Shown here one piece after another: positions 24,589 to 33,943 of a stretch of 64,000 bases of DNA (its first letter is position 1; the number at the start of each line of letters is the position of its first letter). Source of the stretch: Chloroflexota bacterium (GTDB lineage Bacteria; Chloroflexota; UBA11872; VXOZ01); NCBI GenBank assembly GCA_026710945.1, contig JAPOQA010000046.1:1-64000 (forward strand), read 5' to 3'. A program made the position numbers and the translations under genes. The notes under the pieces were generated by a model. It had not been told where the DNA came from. It did no database searches and saw only the letters and a list, made by a program, of their open reading frames with translations.

Positions 24589-24915
24589 ATGGAACAATAT
24601 GAAACCACAATAAGCAAGTTCATATCGGAAGGAGCGCCGCGACGCGTTGCGGAGCGAGCCATCGAAGCGGCTGTGGAAGGGGTGCGTGCAGGCACAAGGG
24701 CCCCGCTCAACCATGATCAAGACCTGACATTTGAGGGATGCTACAAGCCACGTTGCGGACACGACACCCAAGACTTTGGATTCGGCTGCCCTAAAATTGT
24801 GGCCTGCCCCAAATGTGGGGAGGAAACATGGCACTTGCAGTTCGTCACAATTTATAGGGCGCCCCCATATCCTCCAATGGTCATTTGCTTGGAGGAATTT
24901 AACGCTAGCGTCTAA
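24589..24915 (+). CDS. Hypothetical protein with Cys motifs
   Basis: A 108-residue protein with a helical N-terminus (ISKFISEGAPRRVAERAIEAA) and two Cys clusters (CYKPRCGHD and CPKIVACPKCGEE) suggesting a zinc site, ending in VICLEEFNASV. AGGAGG lies 13-14 nt before the ATG, with an in-frame ATG-TAA mini-ORF between them. Not recognised. It lies 93 bp from the convergent NYN gene, which also contains a CPxC zinc motif. Confidence 0.55.
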   Translation: MEQYETTISKFISEGAPRRVAERAIEAAVEGVRAGTRAPLNHDQDLTFEGCYKPRCGHDTQDFGFGCPKIVACPKCGEETWHLQFVTIYRAPPYPPMVICLEEFNASV

Positions 24916-25008
24916 CCCGATTCCACGGCGCGGTCAAGAAAACCTGGTGCTTACCGGCTAGAAAGGCTGTGACCCGGGCCTTAGCGCCAAAAATATGGGG
25001 GCACTCTC

Positions 25009-25665
25009 CTACTGCCTGCGGAGCTTTTCCCTCATTGGGTAAATGTCAAAAGACGCCCAGCATGACGTGGCAAGGTGGGCACCGGAAGGAGGAAAGCCCG
25101 CCTGGATCAGCTTTAGGCCACGTGAATCAAGGAACTCAACAGCCGGAACGAAGTCACTATCAGACGAGACAACGACACCGACGTCATAGGCATCTTCCCA
25201 TGCAAGCCGAACCATGTCCGTTACCATAGCGGTGTCGATCCCCTTCTCCTCTGTCGCAGCTATCGGCTCATCGCAATGGGGGCATTGTTCGATTGACTTT
25301 CTGCAACTTGGACACGTTGGAGATCTTTTCCGGCGTCTTTCCTTTACCATTACCTGAATGCCTGGCTGTCGGTCAAGCCATGTCATCAGCCACTTCTTGA
25401 GTCGGGCATCTGTATCGCCAACTTTGTAGGAGGCATAGACAATAGCGCCATCGTACGAGTAGTCGCGCAAGCCTACTATTCTCGCAGCTTCGGAGGCCAT
25501 GGCTTGAGGAAACGATCTCCAATCTATCTCGAAACGTGCATCGGCGTTCCCAGTAGACTCTGCCTCTCTACTGTTGAAGGCAAGCTGCAGGTTCCAGAAG
25601 TCAATGAAAACTCTGACGCGGTCCCGTCTGTGAGGTTGGAACTGTTGTTCGATAGCCATGGGCAT
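25009..25665 (-). CDS. NYN-domain (PIN-like) putative ribonuclease with zinc motif
   Basis: A 218-residue NYN/LabA-type protein. Acidic active-site residues appear in FIDFWNLQ (residues 20-27), EKGIDTAMVTDM and VVVSSDSDFVPAVEFLDSRG, matching metal-dependent PIN-like nucleases. A CPSC...CPHC zinc knuckle is inserted in the middle (about residues 117-132), which may bind RNA. No ribosome site precedes the ATG, so the message may be leaderless. An inverted repeat immediately upstream (25677-25705) may control it. Confidence 0.85.
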   Translation of the reverse strand: MPMAIEQQFQPHRRDRVRVFIDFWNLQLAFNSREAESTGNADARFEIDWRSFPQAMASEAARIVGLRDYSYDGAIVYASYKVGDTDARLKKWLMTWLDRQPGIQVMVKERRRKRSPTCPSCRKSIEQCPHCDEPIAATEEKGIDTAMVTDMVRLAWEDAYDVGVVVSSDSDFVPAVEFLDSRGLKLIQAGFPPSGAHLATSCWASFDIYPMREKLRRQ

Positions 25666-25676
25666 ATGTATGATTC

Positions 25677-25705
25677 AAGGGGTGCATTATTCTAATGCAC
25701 CCCTT
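25677..25705. promoter_or_regulatory. 13-bp inverted repeat upstream of the NYN gene
   Basis: AAGGGGTGCATTA-TTC-TAATGCACCCCTT is a perfect palindrome with a 3-bp centre, ending 12 bp from the NYN start codon. A repressor site or a leader hairpin is possible. From here to 26039 no gene is supported; a GGAG ribosome site precedes the dipeptidase. Confidence 0.55.
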
Positions 25706-26039
25706 GGGGTTTAGACTATCAGCAGCTGCCCGAAGTGGGTTACTAATGCCGCCGATGGGTTTGTATGCATCCATTATAGACTATTCGTAAAGGAATTGAG
25801 ACAGATTTGAGACTATTCTTAGCCCCTTTTCTGCATGAAATAAGCGCAAGTTTCTGCCAATTTTGGCGTTGAATTGTAGCGCCAAGCCGGGTTTTTTCCA
25901 AAGATCGCCCTCCACTGGCTACGCTTTGGGAGCCGTTCACATTCTGAGGCATTCGACCAGACAAAGCACAGTACATGGAATTAGCTCACTTGTTTTGAAC
26001 GCCTTGGTTTTTCTCACTTCAAGTTCATAAGGAGCAAGC

Positions 26040-27080
26040 ATGACTACCGAATCTACAGCCTCTCAGTTGCACAACTCGTCCCTCGTTATCGACTCCCACA
26101 ACGACGCTATCGTCGCCTATCTGCTACGCAAAGGGGAAAGCATTGCCGGTCCGGATGCACCGGCGCGCTCGGAGCCCGAGAGCGTGGTGACGTTCCTGCG
26201 GGGTTCGCTCATGCCCGGCGGGCGCGAGATGCAGGTAAACATCCCGAAGCTCCGCGCGGGCGGCATAGACGTTGTTTACTGCGCGGTGGACGTCACCCGC
26301 GCCTGGGGCAATCACCTGCTCTACGCCATGGATGCCTTTGGCTGGTTTCTCGCCGAGGTGGACGCCCATGCCGATCAGATTGCCATTGCGACCACGGCGG
26401 AAGAGATTGAAGCCATCGCGGCGAGCGGCCGGATCGCCGCCGTGCTCACCATCGAGAATTCCGAGGTCTTGGAGCGCAGCCTCTGGGTGCTGCCGGTGCT
26501 CCAACGGCTTGGCGTGCGCTCTATGACGCTCACGTGGAGTTACCGCGCCCATGCCGCCGACGGGGCGTTTGAAAACGTGACCGGCGGCGGCCTGACGCAC
26601 TTTGGGCGCGATCTGGTGCGCTCCATGAACGAACTCGGCATGATTGTGGACATCTCCCACATCAGCGATCAGGGCTTCTGGGATGTGATGGACGTGACGA
26701 ACGCACCCATCATCGGCTCCCACAACGCCTGCCGCGCCCTGTGCGAGCATCCGCGCAACCTCACCGACGACCAAATTCGCGCCGTGGCAGACAACGGCGG
26801 CGTGGTCGGCGTGACGTACGTGCCCGCGTTCGTGGATGCCGACGAAAGCAAGCGCACGCTGGACCGGCTGCTCGATCACTTCGACCACATCGCACAGGTA
26901 GCCGGCACCGACTGCGTCGGCCTGGGCTCGGACTTCGATGGCGGCGGCGACGTGCTGAAAGACGCCACCGTGGTGCCGCAGATCACCGAGGGCTTGCTGG
27001 CCCGCGGCTGGCAGGAAGACGACCTGCGCAAAATGCTGGGCCTCAACCACCTGCGTGTCTTCCGCCAGGTGTGCGGCTGA
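26040..27080 (+). CDS. M19 membrane dipeptidase-like zinc hydrolase
   Basis: A 346-residue member of the renal dipeptidase family, cleaving dipeptides including D-amino-acid-containing ones. The metal motif H20-N-D22 is in DSHNDAI, the bridging Glu is in LTIENSEVLE, ISHISDQGFWDV and IIGSHNACRALCEHPRN carry the other metal His residues, and GLGSDFDGGG completes the site. No signal peptide. ATAAGGAG precedes the ATG. Together with the M55 aminopeptidase at 444 it suggests use of D-amino-acid peptides. The gene stands alone. Confidence 0.92.
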   Translation: MTTESTASQLHNSSLVIDSHNDAIVAYLLRKGESIAGPDAPARSEPESVVTFLRGSLMPGGREMQVNIPKLRAGGIDVVYCAVDVTRAWGNHLLYAMDAFGWFLAEVDAHADQIAIATTAEEIEAIAASGRIAAVLTIENSEVLERSLWVLPVLQRLGVRSMTLTWSYRAHAADGAFENVTGGGLTHFGRDLVRSMNELGMIVDISHISDQGFWDVMDVTNAPIIGSHNACRALCEHPRNLTDDQIRAVADNGGVVGVTYVPAFVDADESKRTLDRLLDHFDHIAQVAGTDCVGLGSDFDGGGDVLKDATVVPQITEGLLARGWQEDDLRKMLGLNHLRVFRQVCG

Positions 27081-27404
27081 GCGCGCACAAGCTCCCCAGC
27101 AGCTATGCTAATCTGGGAAGTGAGAGTGGCTGTATCCGGCACGAGCCGATGATGAAGCACTACGGTATCGCGCTGATCATATTTCGGTTTAGGCTCTTAC
27201 TCCGTGCTCCGCAGGTTACAAACCTGCGCTACCGGGGATTGGATCTCGGCATAGGGTAGGTGCGCTCGATTGGATTGCGTCTTTTAGCTTGGCGGCTATT
27301 GCCAAAATAGCGGCCATTGAGGCGCATACTTCAGCGTAAGAACCTGATCAAGCGGCAGATGCGGATTGGACTTTGGGCAGGTGTGGAAAGTAGGGAGAAC
27401 TACG
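27081..27404. other. Intergenic region with a REP half
   Basis: Contains a GCAGGTTACAAACCTGCGCT palindrome at about 27211-27233, related to the tandem units at 28134-28400. Otherwise nothing is seen. Confidence 0.4.
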
Positions 27405-28073
27405 ATGGAACTCGGACGATTCCTTTCAAGTTTTGGCAGACAGTCAGGCGACGACGCGGTAATGCCGGAGAGCGTGCGCGAAGAAGCTGCAGACGCGCTC
27501 GACGCCCGGCCCACTGACCAATCGCGCGTGCCGCCGGGCCAGTGGATAACCCGCGGCTGGCCGGTGCTCACGTACGGCTCCACGCCCCGTTTCGATCCCG
27601 CCAGATGGGACCTTCGCATCGTCGGCCTGGTGGAGAACCCGCTCACTTGGGACTACGAGACCTTTATGGATCTGCCTACCAAGAAGGTGCTCTGCGACAT
27701 CCACTGCGTTACCACGTGGAGCTTGCTCGATAATGTGTTCGAGGGCGTGCCGGCTCTGCATGTAGCCGAACAAGCCCAGATATCGCCCAGCGCCACCCAC
27801 GTCATCGCCCACGCCGAACAAGGCTACACCGCCAATCTGCCCTTGGCGGACTTCCTTCGCGACGACGTGCTGCTGGCGTACAAGCACAACGGCGAGAATC
27901 TCGCGCACGACCACGGCTGGCCGCTGCGCTTGATGGTGCCCCACCTCTATTTTTGGAAGAGCGCCAAATGGCTGCGCGGCTTGGAATTCGTGAACGCCGA
28001 CGCGCCCGGTTTCTGGGAACAGCGCGGCTACCACATGCGCGGCGACCCCTGGACCGAAGAGCGCTACGGATAG
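27405..28073 (+). CDS. Molybdopterin-dependent oxidoreductase (sulfite-oxidase fold)
   Basis: A 222-residue protein of the SuoX/MsrP molybdenum fold. C101 in DIHCVTTWS is the expected molybdenum ligand. Other marks are RFDPARWDLRIVGLVENPL, GYTANLPLADF and HGWPLRLMVPHLYFWKSAKW. Unlike MsrP it has no Tat signal, so it is cytoplasmic, and it lacks a heme or dimerisation domain. The ATG at 27405 has GGGAG 7 nt upstream; an upstream TTG in frame is unlikely. Substrate unknown. Confidence 0.88.
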   Translation: MELGRFLSSFGRQSGDDAVMPESVREEAADALDARPTDQSRVPPGQWITRGWPVLTYGSTPRFDPARWDLRIVGLVENPLTWDYETFMDLPTKKVLCDIHCVTTWSLLDNVFEGVPALHVAEQAQISPSATHVIAHAEQGYTANLPLADFLRDDVLLAYKHNGENLAHDHGWPLRLMVPHLYFWKSAKWLRGLEFVNADAPGFWEQRGYHMRGDPWTEERYG

Positions 28074-28133
28074 CACAGCGGTGCAATAGTCTAGGCCATC
28101 AAGATCGAGTTGCGGAGTATGGCGGACCCTGCA

Positions 28134-28408
28134 CTCCGGTAGCGCAGGTTTGCAACCTGCGTCCGCAGTTGTTAGAGAAACAAACACACGGGCACGACGT
28201 GTCGTGCCGCTACAACCCGCCGGTGCGGATGACTGTGGATGTAGGTTGTCCCGCTCCGGTAGCGCAGGTTTGTAACCTGCGTCCACGGCTTCTTGAGAGG
28301 TAAACGTACGGGCACGACATGTCGTGCCGCTACAACCCGCCGGGGCGATAAACTGTGTATGAAGGTTGTCCCGCTCCGGTACCGCAGGTTTGCAACCTGC
28401 GCCCAGGT
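28134..28408. repeat. Tandem 120-bp repeat made of two palindromes
   Basis: Units begin at 28134, 28254 and 28374, a period of exactly 120 bp with 2.2 copies. Each has a GCGCAGGTTTGCAACCTGCG palindrome and, about 35 bp later, GGGCACGACGTGTCGTGCC. The units differ at scattered positions, so the array is not recent. Confidence 0.75.
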
Positions 28409-28462
28409 GTCCCGGATGAGTGGCGAGGGCGAAGCGGCGTCTTACGGTATTGAACAGGTGTT

Positions 28463-28490
28463 GTAGGGGCACGATATATCGTGCCCCTAC
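28463..28490. repeat. REP palindrome of the RAYT type
   Basis: A perfect 28-bp palindrome with arms GTAGGGGCACGATA. It is identical to the three copies around the transposase at 44298-44912. Confidence 0.75.
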
Positions 28491-28534
28491 GTGCGGCGAA
28501 CGGAAATTCGGGAGAAAACCTCAAAGGATCTGAA

Positions 28535-29368
28535 ATGACGAACACAAGCTGCTCCACGGCGCTCTTTCGAGACCGCGAACTGCCTGCCGCTCTTGACGCC
28601 ATTGCCGCGGTGGGCTTTCCTCAGGTGGAACTCAACGTGCGGGAGCCCCACGTCCATGGGTCGGATGCTGCAGAAGAGCGCCGTCTCCTGGAGCTCTTTG
28701 CGGGGCATGCGGTGCACGCGCGGACGATGCACGCGCCGTCGGGCCGCAGCATCCTGGCCGCGTTGGATGACGAGTGGCGACGGGAGAGCGTTGCCGTGCT
28801 GAGCGGATACCTGCGGCTGGCCGGCAGTCTTGGCCTCACGGAGATGGTCATTCATCCCATTCCAAATCCGGATTATGTTCCCGACACTGACGACCCGGCA
28901 CTGCCGCAGCGGTTGCGTGATGGCATTCAGGGCTCTCTGGACGCCCTGCTGCCCGTCATCGAAGAAGCAGGGGTGCGCGTGACGTTGGAGAACCTGCCGT
29001 ATCCGGACATGCCGCTCAATAACATGGAAGAACTGCGCGAGGTCGTAGCTCCCTACCCCAGTGATGCGGTGGGTCTCATCATCGACCTAGGACACGCCGG
29101 CAAGGTCAGGCGCGATCCGGCGGACGAGATTCGCGCTGCCGGAGAACGCCTCTGCGGCACGCACATCCACGACCTCGACTCGCCCAACGGCGACGTCGAT
29201 CACCACTCGCCGGCCCTCAACTCCTATGACTGGGCCGCAATCCGGCAGGCGTTCGCCGCAATCGGCTACGCGGGTCCCTGGACCATGGAAGTTTCCAAGA
29301 CGAGCCGCGGCGAGAGTCTGGAAGAACTGGCCGGGGAAATCAGCGCCTGGCTGGCCGGATGGCTGTAG
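28535..29368 (+). CDS. Sugar phosphate isomerase/epimerase (xylose isomerase-like barrel)
   Basis: A 277-residue AP-endonuclease-2-fold barrel. Metal-binding residues are visible in VIHPIPNPD, VTLENLPYPDMPL (Glu), IIDLGHAGK (Asp, His), GTHIHDLDSPNGDVDHHSP (His) and WTMEVSK (Glu). Such proteins isomerise or epimerise free or phosphorylated sugars or inosose. ATG 28535 is chosen for AAAGGA 7 nt upstream; the open frame extends 18 codons earlier into the REP. Substrate unknown. Confidence 0.88.
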   Translation: MTNTSCSTALFRDRELPAALDAIAAVGFPQVELNVREPHVHGSDAAEERRLLELFAGHAVHARTMHAPSGRSILAALDDEWRRESVAVLSGYLRLAGSLGLTEMVIHPIPNPDYVPDTDDPALPQRLRDGIQGSLDALLPVIEEAGVRVTLENLPYPDMPLNNMEELREVVAPYPSDAVGLIIDLGHAGKVRRDPADEIRAAGERLCGTHIHDLDSPNGDVDHHSPALNSYDWAAIRQAFAAIGYAGPWTMEVSKTSRGESLEELAGEISAWLAGWL

Positions 29369-29494
29369 CAGCCTGAGAGCGAAGGTGGTCCCCGGCTACA
29401 CCCCCCTGGACTCCGGTTTGCGCCGGAGTGACAGCTCCGTGGTCAACCGCGTCTTTCAATTCAATTACTTTGGCAAGCGCCGCCGAAATGACCT

Positions 29495-30214
29495 CTATCG
29501 CCGTCGCCATGTTGCTTCCAACCGGTCCTGTGGCGTGAAGCCGAGGAGTCGCTCGTTCTTTTCGTTGGAATACCGCTGGTGCGGCAGGTCGGCGTGGATG
29601 TTGAAGACCTCGCAGCGGGAGGGGAGCGTTGCCAGGTCTACCGTGAGACCCAGGCGAATGGCCTGCGCCGCGTCGCGCCACGTGATGGCGAAGGGGTGGT
29701 TGCTGCCCGGTTCCGGCGCGTCGTGGTCACGAAAGCTGAAGAAGAGGAAGCAGAGCACGTGGACGTTGTGGTTCTCCGTGAAGACCTTGCAGATCTCCTG
29801 TCCCAGCCCTTTGCTGAGCGCGTAGAGATTGGTGCTGGGATGCGGCGGCACGTCGGGGCTGATCTCATAGTCAAAGGTCGTGTAGGTATCGCCCTCGATC
29901 GTAAAGTGCGGGCCGGTATTGAGCACGCGCGGGATGCCATGAGCGACGGCGGCACGCATCATGTTGTAGCAGCCGCGTGTATTCACGTCGAAAGCCACCT
30001 GGCGGTCGGGCCGCACCACTGAACAGTTGACGATGGCGTCCATGCCCTCCGCCGCGCGGAGCACCTCTTCCGGTGAGCCAATATCCACGGGCCGAAACTC
30101 ATGGGGTGTGTCCACTGGAATAATGTCCGTGACGCACAGCGTATGTTCTCCTTCGAGCGCACGAATGACGTAGGGTCCGAGACGCGCCGCACCGCCGAGA
30201 ATCAAGACGTTCAT
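29495..30214 (-). CDS. NAD-dependent epimerase/dehydratase (SDR), last gene of the polA operon
   Basis: A 239-residue extended SDR protein. LILGGAARLGPYVIRAL is the nucleotide-binding loop, and the catalytic Tyr-x3-Lys is present in LYALSKGLG. NAD-sugar epimerase, dehydratase or reductase chemistry is likely. ATG 30214 overlaps the stop of the preceding gene (ATGA) and has GGGGGAAG before it; the frame is open upstream but inside the neighbour. It is co-translated with the 30211-30939 paralogue. Confidence 0.85.
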   Translation of the reverse strand: MNVLILGGAARLGPYVIRALEGEHTLCVTDIIPVDTPHEFRPVDIGSPEEVLRAAEGMDAIVNCSVVRPDRQVAFDVNTRGCYNMMRAAVAHGIPRVLNTGPHFTIEGDTYTTFDYEISPDVPPHPSTNLYALSKGLGQEICKVFTENHNVHVLCFLFFSFRDHDAPEPGSNHPFAITWRDAAQAIRLGLTVDLATLPSRCEVFNIHADLPHQRYSNEKNERLLGFTPQDRLEATWRRR

Positions 30215-30939
30215 GATGCTTCCCCCGCGTGGCGCTGGCGTGGAGCATAGCCGAGCGCAGCCCGCGCCTTGTCCGTGCTGAAGCGCGCCTCCGGGAATGC
30301 GGACTGAATGTGGTAGACCGCCCACGGTTCCGGCGGCGCTGCCAACGCGCACTGGAAAGCGTGCACGGCGTCAGCACGAGCCAGCCACAGCGGATCATCC
30401 GGCTGCGCGTCAGCGTCGTCTGAATGTTCCAGTTTCCCCAAGCGCAGGCAGGTAATGGCAAGGCGTCCTTCCCGCGCGAATTCGCGGCAGGTGAATTCAC
30501 CTAGGTGCTGCGCCAATATCGTCGGCTCCGGGGAAGGCCGGGGCCGCCACTGTTCGTCGACGGCCCAATCCTCTTCACAACCCGTAAACAGGCTCAGGCT
30601 GCTGGCGTAGATGCACCGAGGCACGCCGGCCTCGCTGGCGGCGAGCAAGAGGTTATAGGTGCAGCGGGTCTGATAGTCGATCAGCCGGTTCGCTGAGTCT
30701 GCTGCATTGCCAGTTGCATCATCAGCGTACGTTGAAAAGCAATCGGCCAGATGGATGAGCACGTCCACATCTTCCACCAGCCGGTCGGTTGCCGCAGCGT
30801 GACCGAGGTCGCAGCGCACAAAAGGGAATGGAGTTGACACGTCCCCGACATCGGTCAGGCGTACGTTATGCTCACTTGCGAACGCTGCCGCCAGGTCTGC
30901 GGCCAACGCGGAAGCGGCGGAAGTAATGAGAATGTTCAC
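30211..30939 (-). CDS. SDR-like epimerase lacking the catalytic Tyr-Lys
   Basis: A 242-residue protein with the extended SDR outline (DVDVLIHLAD, CTYNLLLAASEAGVPRCIYASSLSLF, SFPEARFSTDKARAALGYAP-like tail) but with two defects. The nucleotide loop reads ITSAASALAADLA instead of GxxGxxG, and no Tyr-x3-Lys follows the ASSLSLF strand. It may have lost catalysis and act as a partner of the intact downstream enzyme. The start is GTG, overlapping the polA stop in GTGA. Confidence 0.82.
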   Translation of the reverse strand: MNILITSAASALAADLAAAFASEHNVRLTDVGDVSTPFPFVRCDLGHAAATDRLVEDVDVLIHLADCFSTYADDATGNAADSANRLIDYQTRCTYNLLLAASEAGVPRCIYASSLSLFTGCEEDWAVDEQWRPRPSPEPTILAQHLGEFTCREFAREGRLAITCLRLGKLEHSDDADAQPDDPLWLARADAVHAFQCALAAPPEPWAVYHIQSAFPEARFSTDKARAALGYAPRQRHAGEAS

Positions 30940-33647
30940 CCCAGCGGCTCCATTTCATCCCAGCTCGCCCCTACCTTCGCATCCACCTTAACCGGCACGG
31001 CCAGTGCGACGGCATTCTCCATGAGCGGCACCACCAGATCGGCGCTCGCATCTAAAACGGCCTCATCGCACTCAAAGACAAGCTCATCGTGCACCTGCAG
31101 CAGCATGCGCACCGGCAGTCCGGTTGCCGCCAGTTGCTCGGCCACGTGCAGCATGGCTACTTTGATGATGTCGGCGGACGTGCCCTGCACGGGCATGTTG
31201 ATGGCCATCCGCTCAGCGGCCTGGCGCACGTTGAAATTCGATGCCTGCAACTCCCGTATGTAGCGGCGGCGTCCCAAGACCGTCTCCACGTAGCCGTGTT
31301 CATGTGCGAACTGCTTCGTCTTATCCATGTACAACCGCACACCGGCATAGGTGTTTAGGTAATTCTCGATGAAGTCCGCCGCTGCCTTGAAGTCAAGGTC
31401 GGTACGTTGCTCCAGCCCGTGAGCGGTCACGCCGTAGATGATGCCGAAGTTCACGGTCTTCGCCGTGCGCCGCATGGCAGCGGTAACGTCGTCCATCGCC
31501 ACGTCGAAGAGCTGGCTGGCAGTGAAGGAGTGAATGTCCTCCTCGTTGCGAAACGCCTTGCAAAGCTCCTCATCTTGGCTCAGGTGCGCCAGCACGCGCA
31601 GGTCGATCTGCGAATAGTCGGCGGCCAGCAACACGTGATTGGGGGCGCCCGCGACGAACGCCTTGCGAATCTTGCGCCCCTCGTCGGTGCGGATGGGAAT
31701 GTTCTGCAGGTTGGGATCGTTTGACGAGAGCCGCCCGGTGGCCGCGCCGGTCTGCTCGAATGACGTGTGGATGCGGTGCGTCTGCGGATTCACCTTGGTC
31801 GGCAGCGCGTCGAGATAGGTGGACTTGAGCTTCGTAAGCTGGCGGTATTCAAGTACGTGCCCAATTACGGGATGTGCCTCCCGAAGCGCTTCCAGGATCG
31901 AGGAATCGGTGGAAAACCCGGTCTTCGTTTTCTTGGTCAACTCGATGCCAAGCTCGTTGACGAGGATATCGCCGAGTATCTTGGGCGAGTTGATTTTGAA
32001 TTCATGCCCGACATCCTCATATATCTCGCCCGTGATCTTCTCGATGCGCCCTGCCATGTCTTCTGTAAGCCGCTGGAGCAGGTCCACGTCCACGGCGATG
32101 CCTGCAAACTCCATGTGCGCAATCACGGTGGCCAACGGCAACTCAAGCTCATCATGCAGCTTGCGCACGCTCCGTTCATCGAGGACTTTGCTCAGGGCAG
32201 CGCGGAGAGCCAACAGCACTTCTGCTTCATGCGCGGCTGTCTGCGCCAAGGCAGCGGGATCGGCGCCGGCCAGCGCTTTCTTGCGGTCGCGCAAGTCGTC
32301 CACGCTCTCCATCGTCGCTCCGAGTACGTCAAAGACCACGTGCTTAAGCGCGGTGGAGCGCGTGCCGGTGACGTTAGCCAGATAGCCGGCCAGGTGGCAA
32401 TCGAAGACGACACCGGACAGGAAGATGCCTTGAGCCAGCAAAGCCAAACTCAAAGTCTTGGCATCGAATACGACCTTAGGCACATTCGTGTCGTCGAGCA
32501 CGGGCCTGACGGCCTGAAGCGCAGAAGCATCGGCCACGTCAACGTATGCGGCTTCGCTGTCACCCCACGCAAGTGCGAGACCAAGCAGCCGGGGCCAGGC
32601 GGGTGGATCGGGGTCTAGGACTGGCGTCACGGCAACTTCACCGACGTCACGCAGCGCGGCGCACAGTTGCTCTATGGCGCCGGACTCGCTCAGAACCTGA
32701 GCCTGTGTGTCAGTCTTGGTCTCGCCAAAGAGCGCGCTCTGCTCCGGCGCCCCGGCCGGTTTTGGCAGGCGATCGAGCAATGAACGAAAACTCAACTCTT
32801 GGAACAAGGCGAGCACTTGCTCCCGATCGTAATCCCCCAATTCGCTAGCCCCGGGATCGAGCGCAATGTCCACGTCCCGCACAATCGTCACCAACCCGCG
32901 ACTCTGCGCAAGCTGCTCCCTGTCCGCCGCCAGCGCCTTCTGTTGGCGCGTGGGCAGCTCATGGACATTGCTAAGGATACCTTCGATATCACCGTACTTC
33001 TGCAGGAGCGTTCCGGCGGTCTTCTTGCCGATGCCGCGCACGCCCGGCACGTTATCGGAAGTATCGCCCACCAGGGCCTTATAGTCGATGACTTGTGCGG
33101 GGGTGAGTCCTTCAAAGCGCGCCGCTACCTCCGCGGGGCCGACCTCTGCCAGCTCGCCGGTGCGGGGCCGGGGCACGAGCAAGTGCACCACGTCGTCTAC
33201 AAGCTGGTAGGCGTCGGTGTCGCCGGTCACGATAAAGGTGGGAATCTCCTGCTCCGCCGCCTGGCGCGAAAGGGTGCCGAGCACGTCATCAGCCTCATAG
33301 CCCTCCACCGCGAAGATGGGAATGCTGAATGTATCCACCACCTGCCGCACCCGGTCCATCTGCTGATAGAGCAGCGGATCGCCTTCCGGACGCGTCGCTT
33401 TGTATTCGGCGAACTGCTCGTGGCGAAAAGTGGGACCCGGCAGATCAAAGGCCACGACGACGTACTTCGGCTTGATCATATTGATCACGTAGAGCAATGT
33501 GTTCGTGAAGCCAAAGACCGCATTGGTCGGCTCGCCGGAAGCGCTCGCAAACTCTTTCGGCACCGCGAAGAACGCCCGATGGACGATGGAGTGTCCGTCT
33601 ATGAGGACAAGCGAATCGGCCGGCATCTTGGCTTTTGTGGGACTCAT
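30936..33647 (-). CDS. polA: DNA polymerase I
   Basis: A 903-residue family A polymerase for repair and Okazaki-fragment processing. The 5'-nuclease domain (1-about 300) starts LVLIDGHSIVHRAFFA and has EGYEADDVLGTL and the H3TH segment GVRGIGKKTAGTLLQKYG. The 3'-5' exonuclease-like domain (about 310-480) has no DxE active site (VAVTPVLDPDPP in its place), so proofreading is lost, as in Taq polymerase. The polymerase domain shows motif A DYSQIDLRVLAHLS, motif B RRTAKTVNFGIIYG and motif C VHDELVFE. It is the first gene of an operon with two SDR genes. Confidence 0.97.
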   Translation of the reverse strand: MSPTKAKMPADSLVLIDGHSIVHRAFFAVPKEFASASGEPTNAVFGFTNTLLYVINMIKPKYVVVAFDLPGPTFRHEQFAEYKATRPEGDPLLYQQMDRVRQVVDTFSIPIFAVEGYEADDVLGTLSRQAAEQEIPTFIVTGDTDAYQLVDDVVHLLVPRPRTGELAEVGPAEVAARFEGLTPAQVIDYKALVGDTSDNVPGVRGIGKKTAGTLLQKYGDIEGILSNVHELPTRQQKALAADREQLAQSRGLVTIVRDVDIALDPGASELGDYDREQVLALFQELSFRSLLDRLPKPAGAPEQSALFGETKTDTQAQVLSESGAIEQLCAALRDVGEVAVTPVLDPDPPAWPRLLGLALAWGDSEAAYVDVADASALQAVRPVLDDTNVPKVVFDAKTLSLALLAQGIFLSGVVFDCHLAGYLANVTGTRSTALKHVVFDVLGATMESVDDLRDRKKALAGADPAALAQTAAHEAEVLLALRAALSKVLDERSVRKLHDELELPLATVIAHMEFAGIAVDVDLLQRLTEDMAGRIEKITGEIYEDVGHEFKINSPKILGDILVNELGIELTKKTKTGFSTDSSILEALREAHPVIGHVLEYRQLTKLKSTYLDALPTKVNPQTHRIHTSFEQTGAATGRLSSNDPNLQNIPIRTDEGRKIRKAFVAGAPNHVLLAADYSQIDLRVLAHLSQDEELCKAFRNEEDIHSFTASQLFDVAMDDVTAAMRRTAKTVNFGIIYGVTAHGLEQRTDLDFKAAADFIENYLNTYAGVRLYMDKTKQFAHEHGYVETVLGRRRYIRELQASNFNVRQAAERMAINMPVQGTSADIIKVAMLHVAEQLAATGLPVRMLLQVHDELVFECDEAVLDASADLVVPLMENAVALAVPVKVDAKVGASWDEMEPLG

Positions 33648-33943
33648 CGGGGGAAATCCTATTGCTCGTTTTGCTGCCAGGCGCGCCTACTTCTCGTTTT
33701 CTAGCATACGCCGCCACGATGCCCTGGGCAACACTACAACGCGATTTCGAAGCGCCTGCCAGCGGCAGCGGGGGCGTAAGGGGACGAAGTTTTCTGGTAG
33801 GGTTGCAAGGAGATGCATTCAGTAATTGGTGAAGAGTATCCGGCTCAGTTGCAGCGCGCCGCCTCCCTCCGTTGGCGAGGACTGCCGTGTCCACACTGGT
33901 CCCGCACCTAGCGGCGAGGGCGGAGTGAACGTCAGGAGAAGTC

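Noticed and set aside
28134-28408. CRISPR array
   Set aside because: The repeated units are 120 bp, contain palindromes and have near-identical spacers; there are no cas genes.
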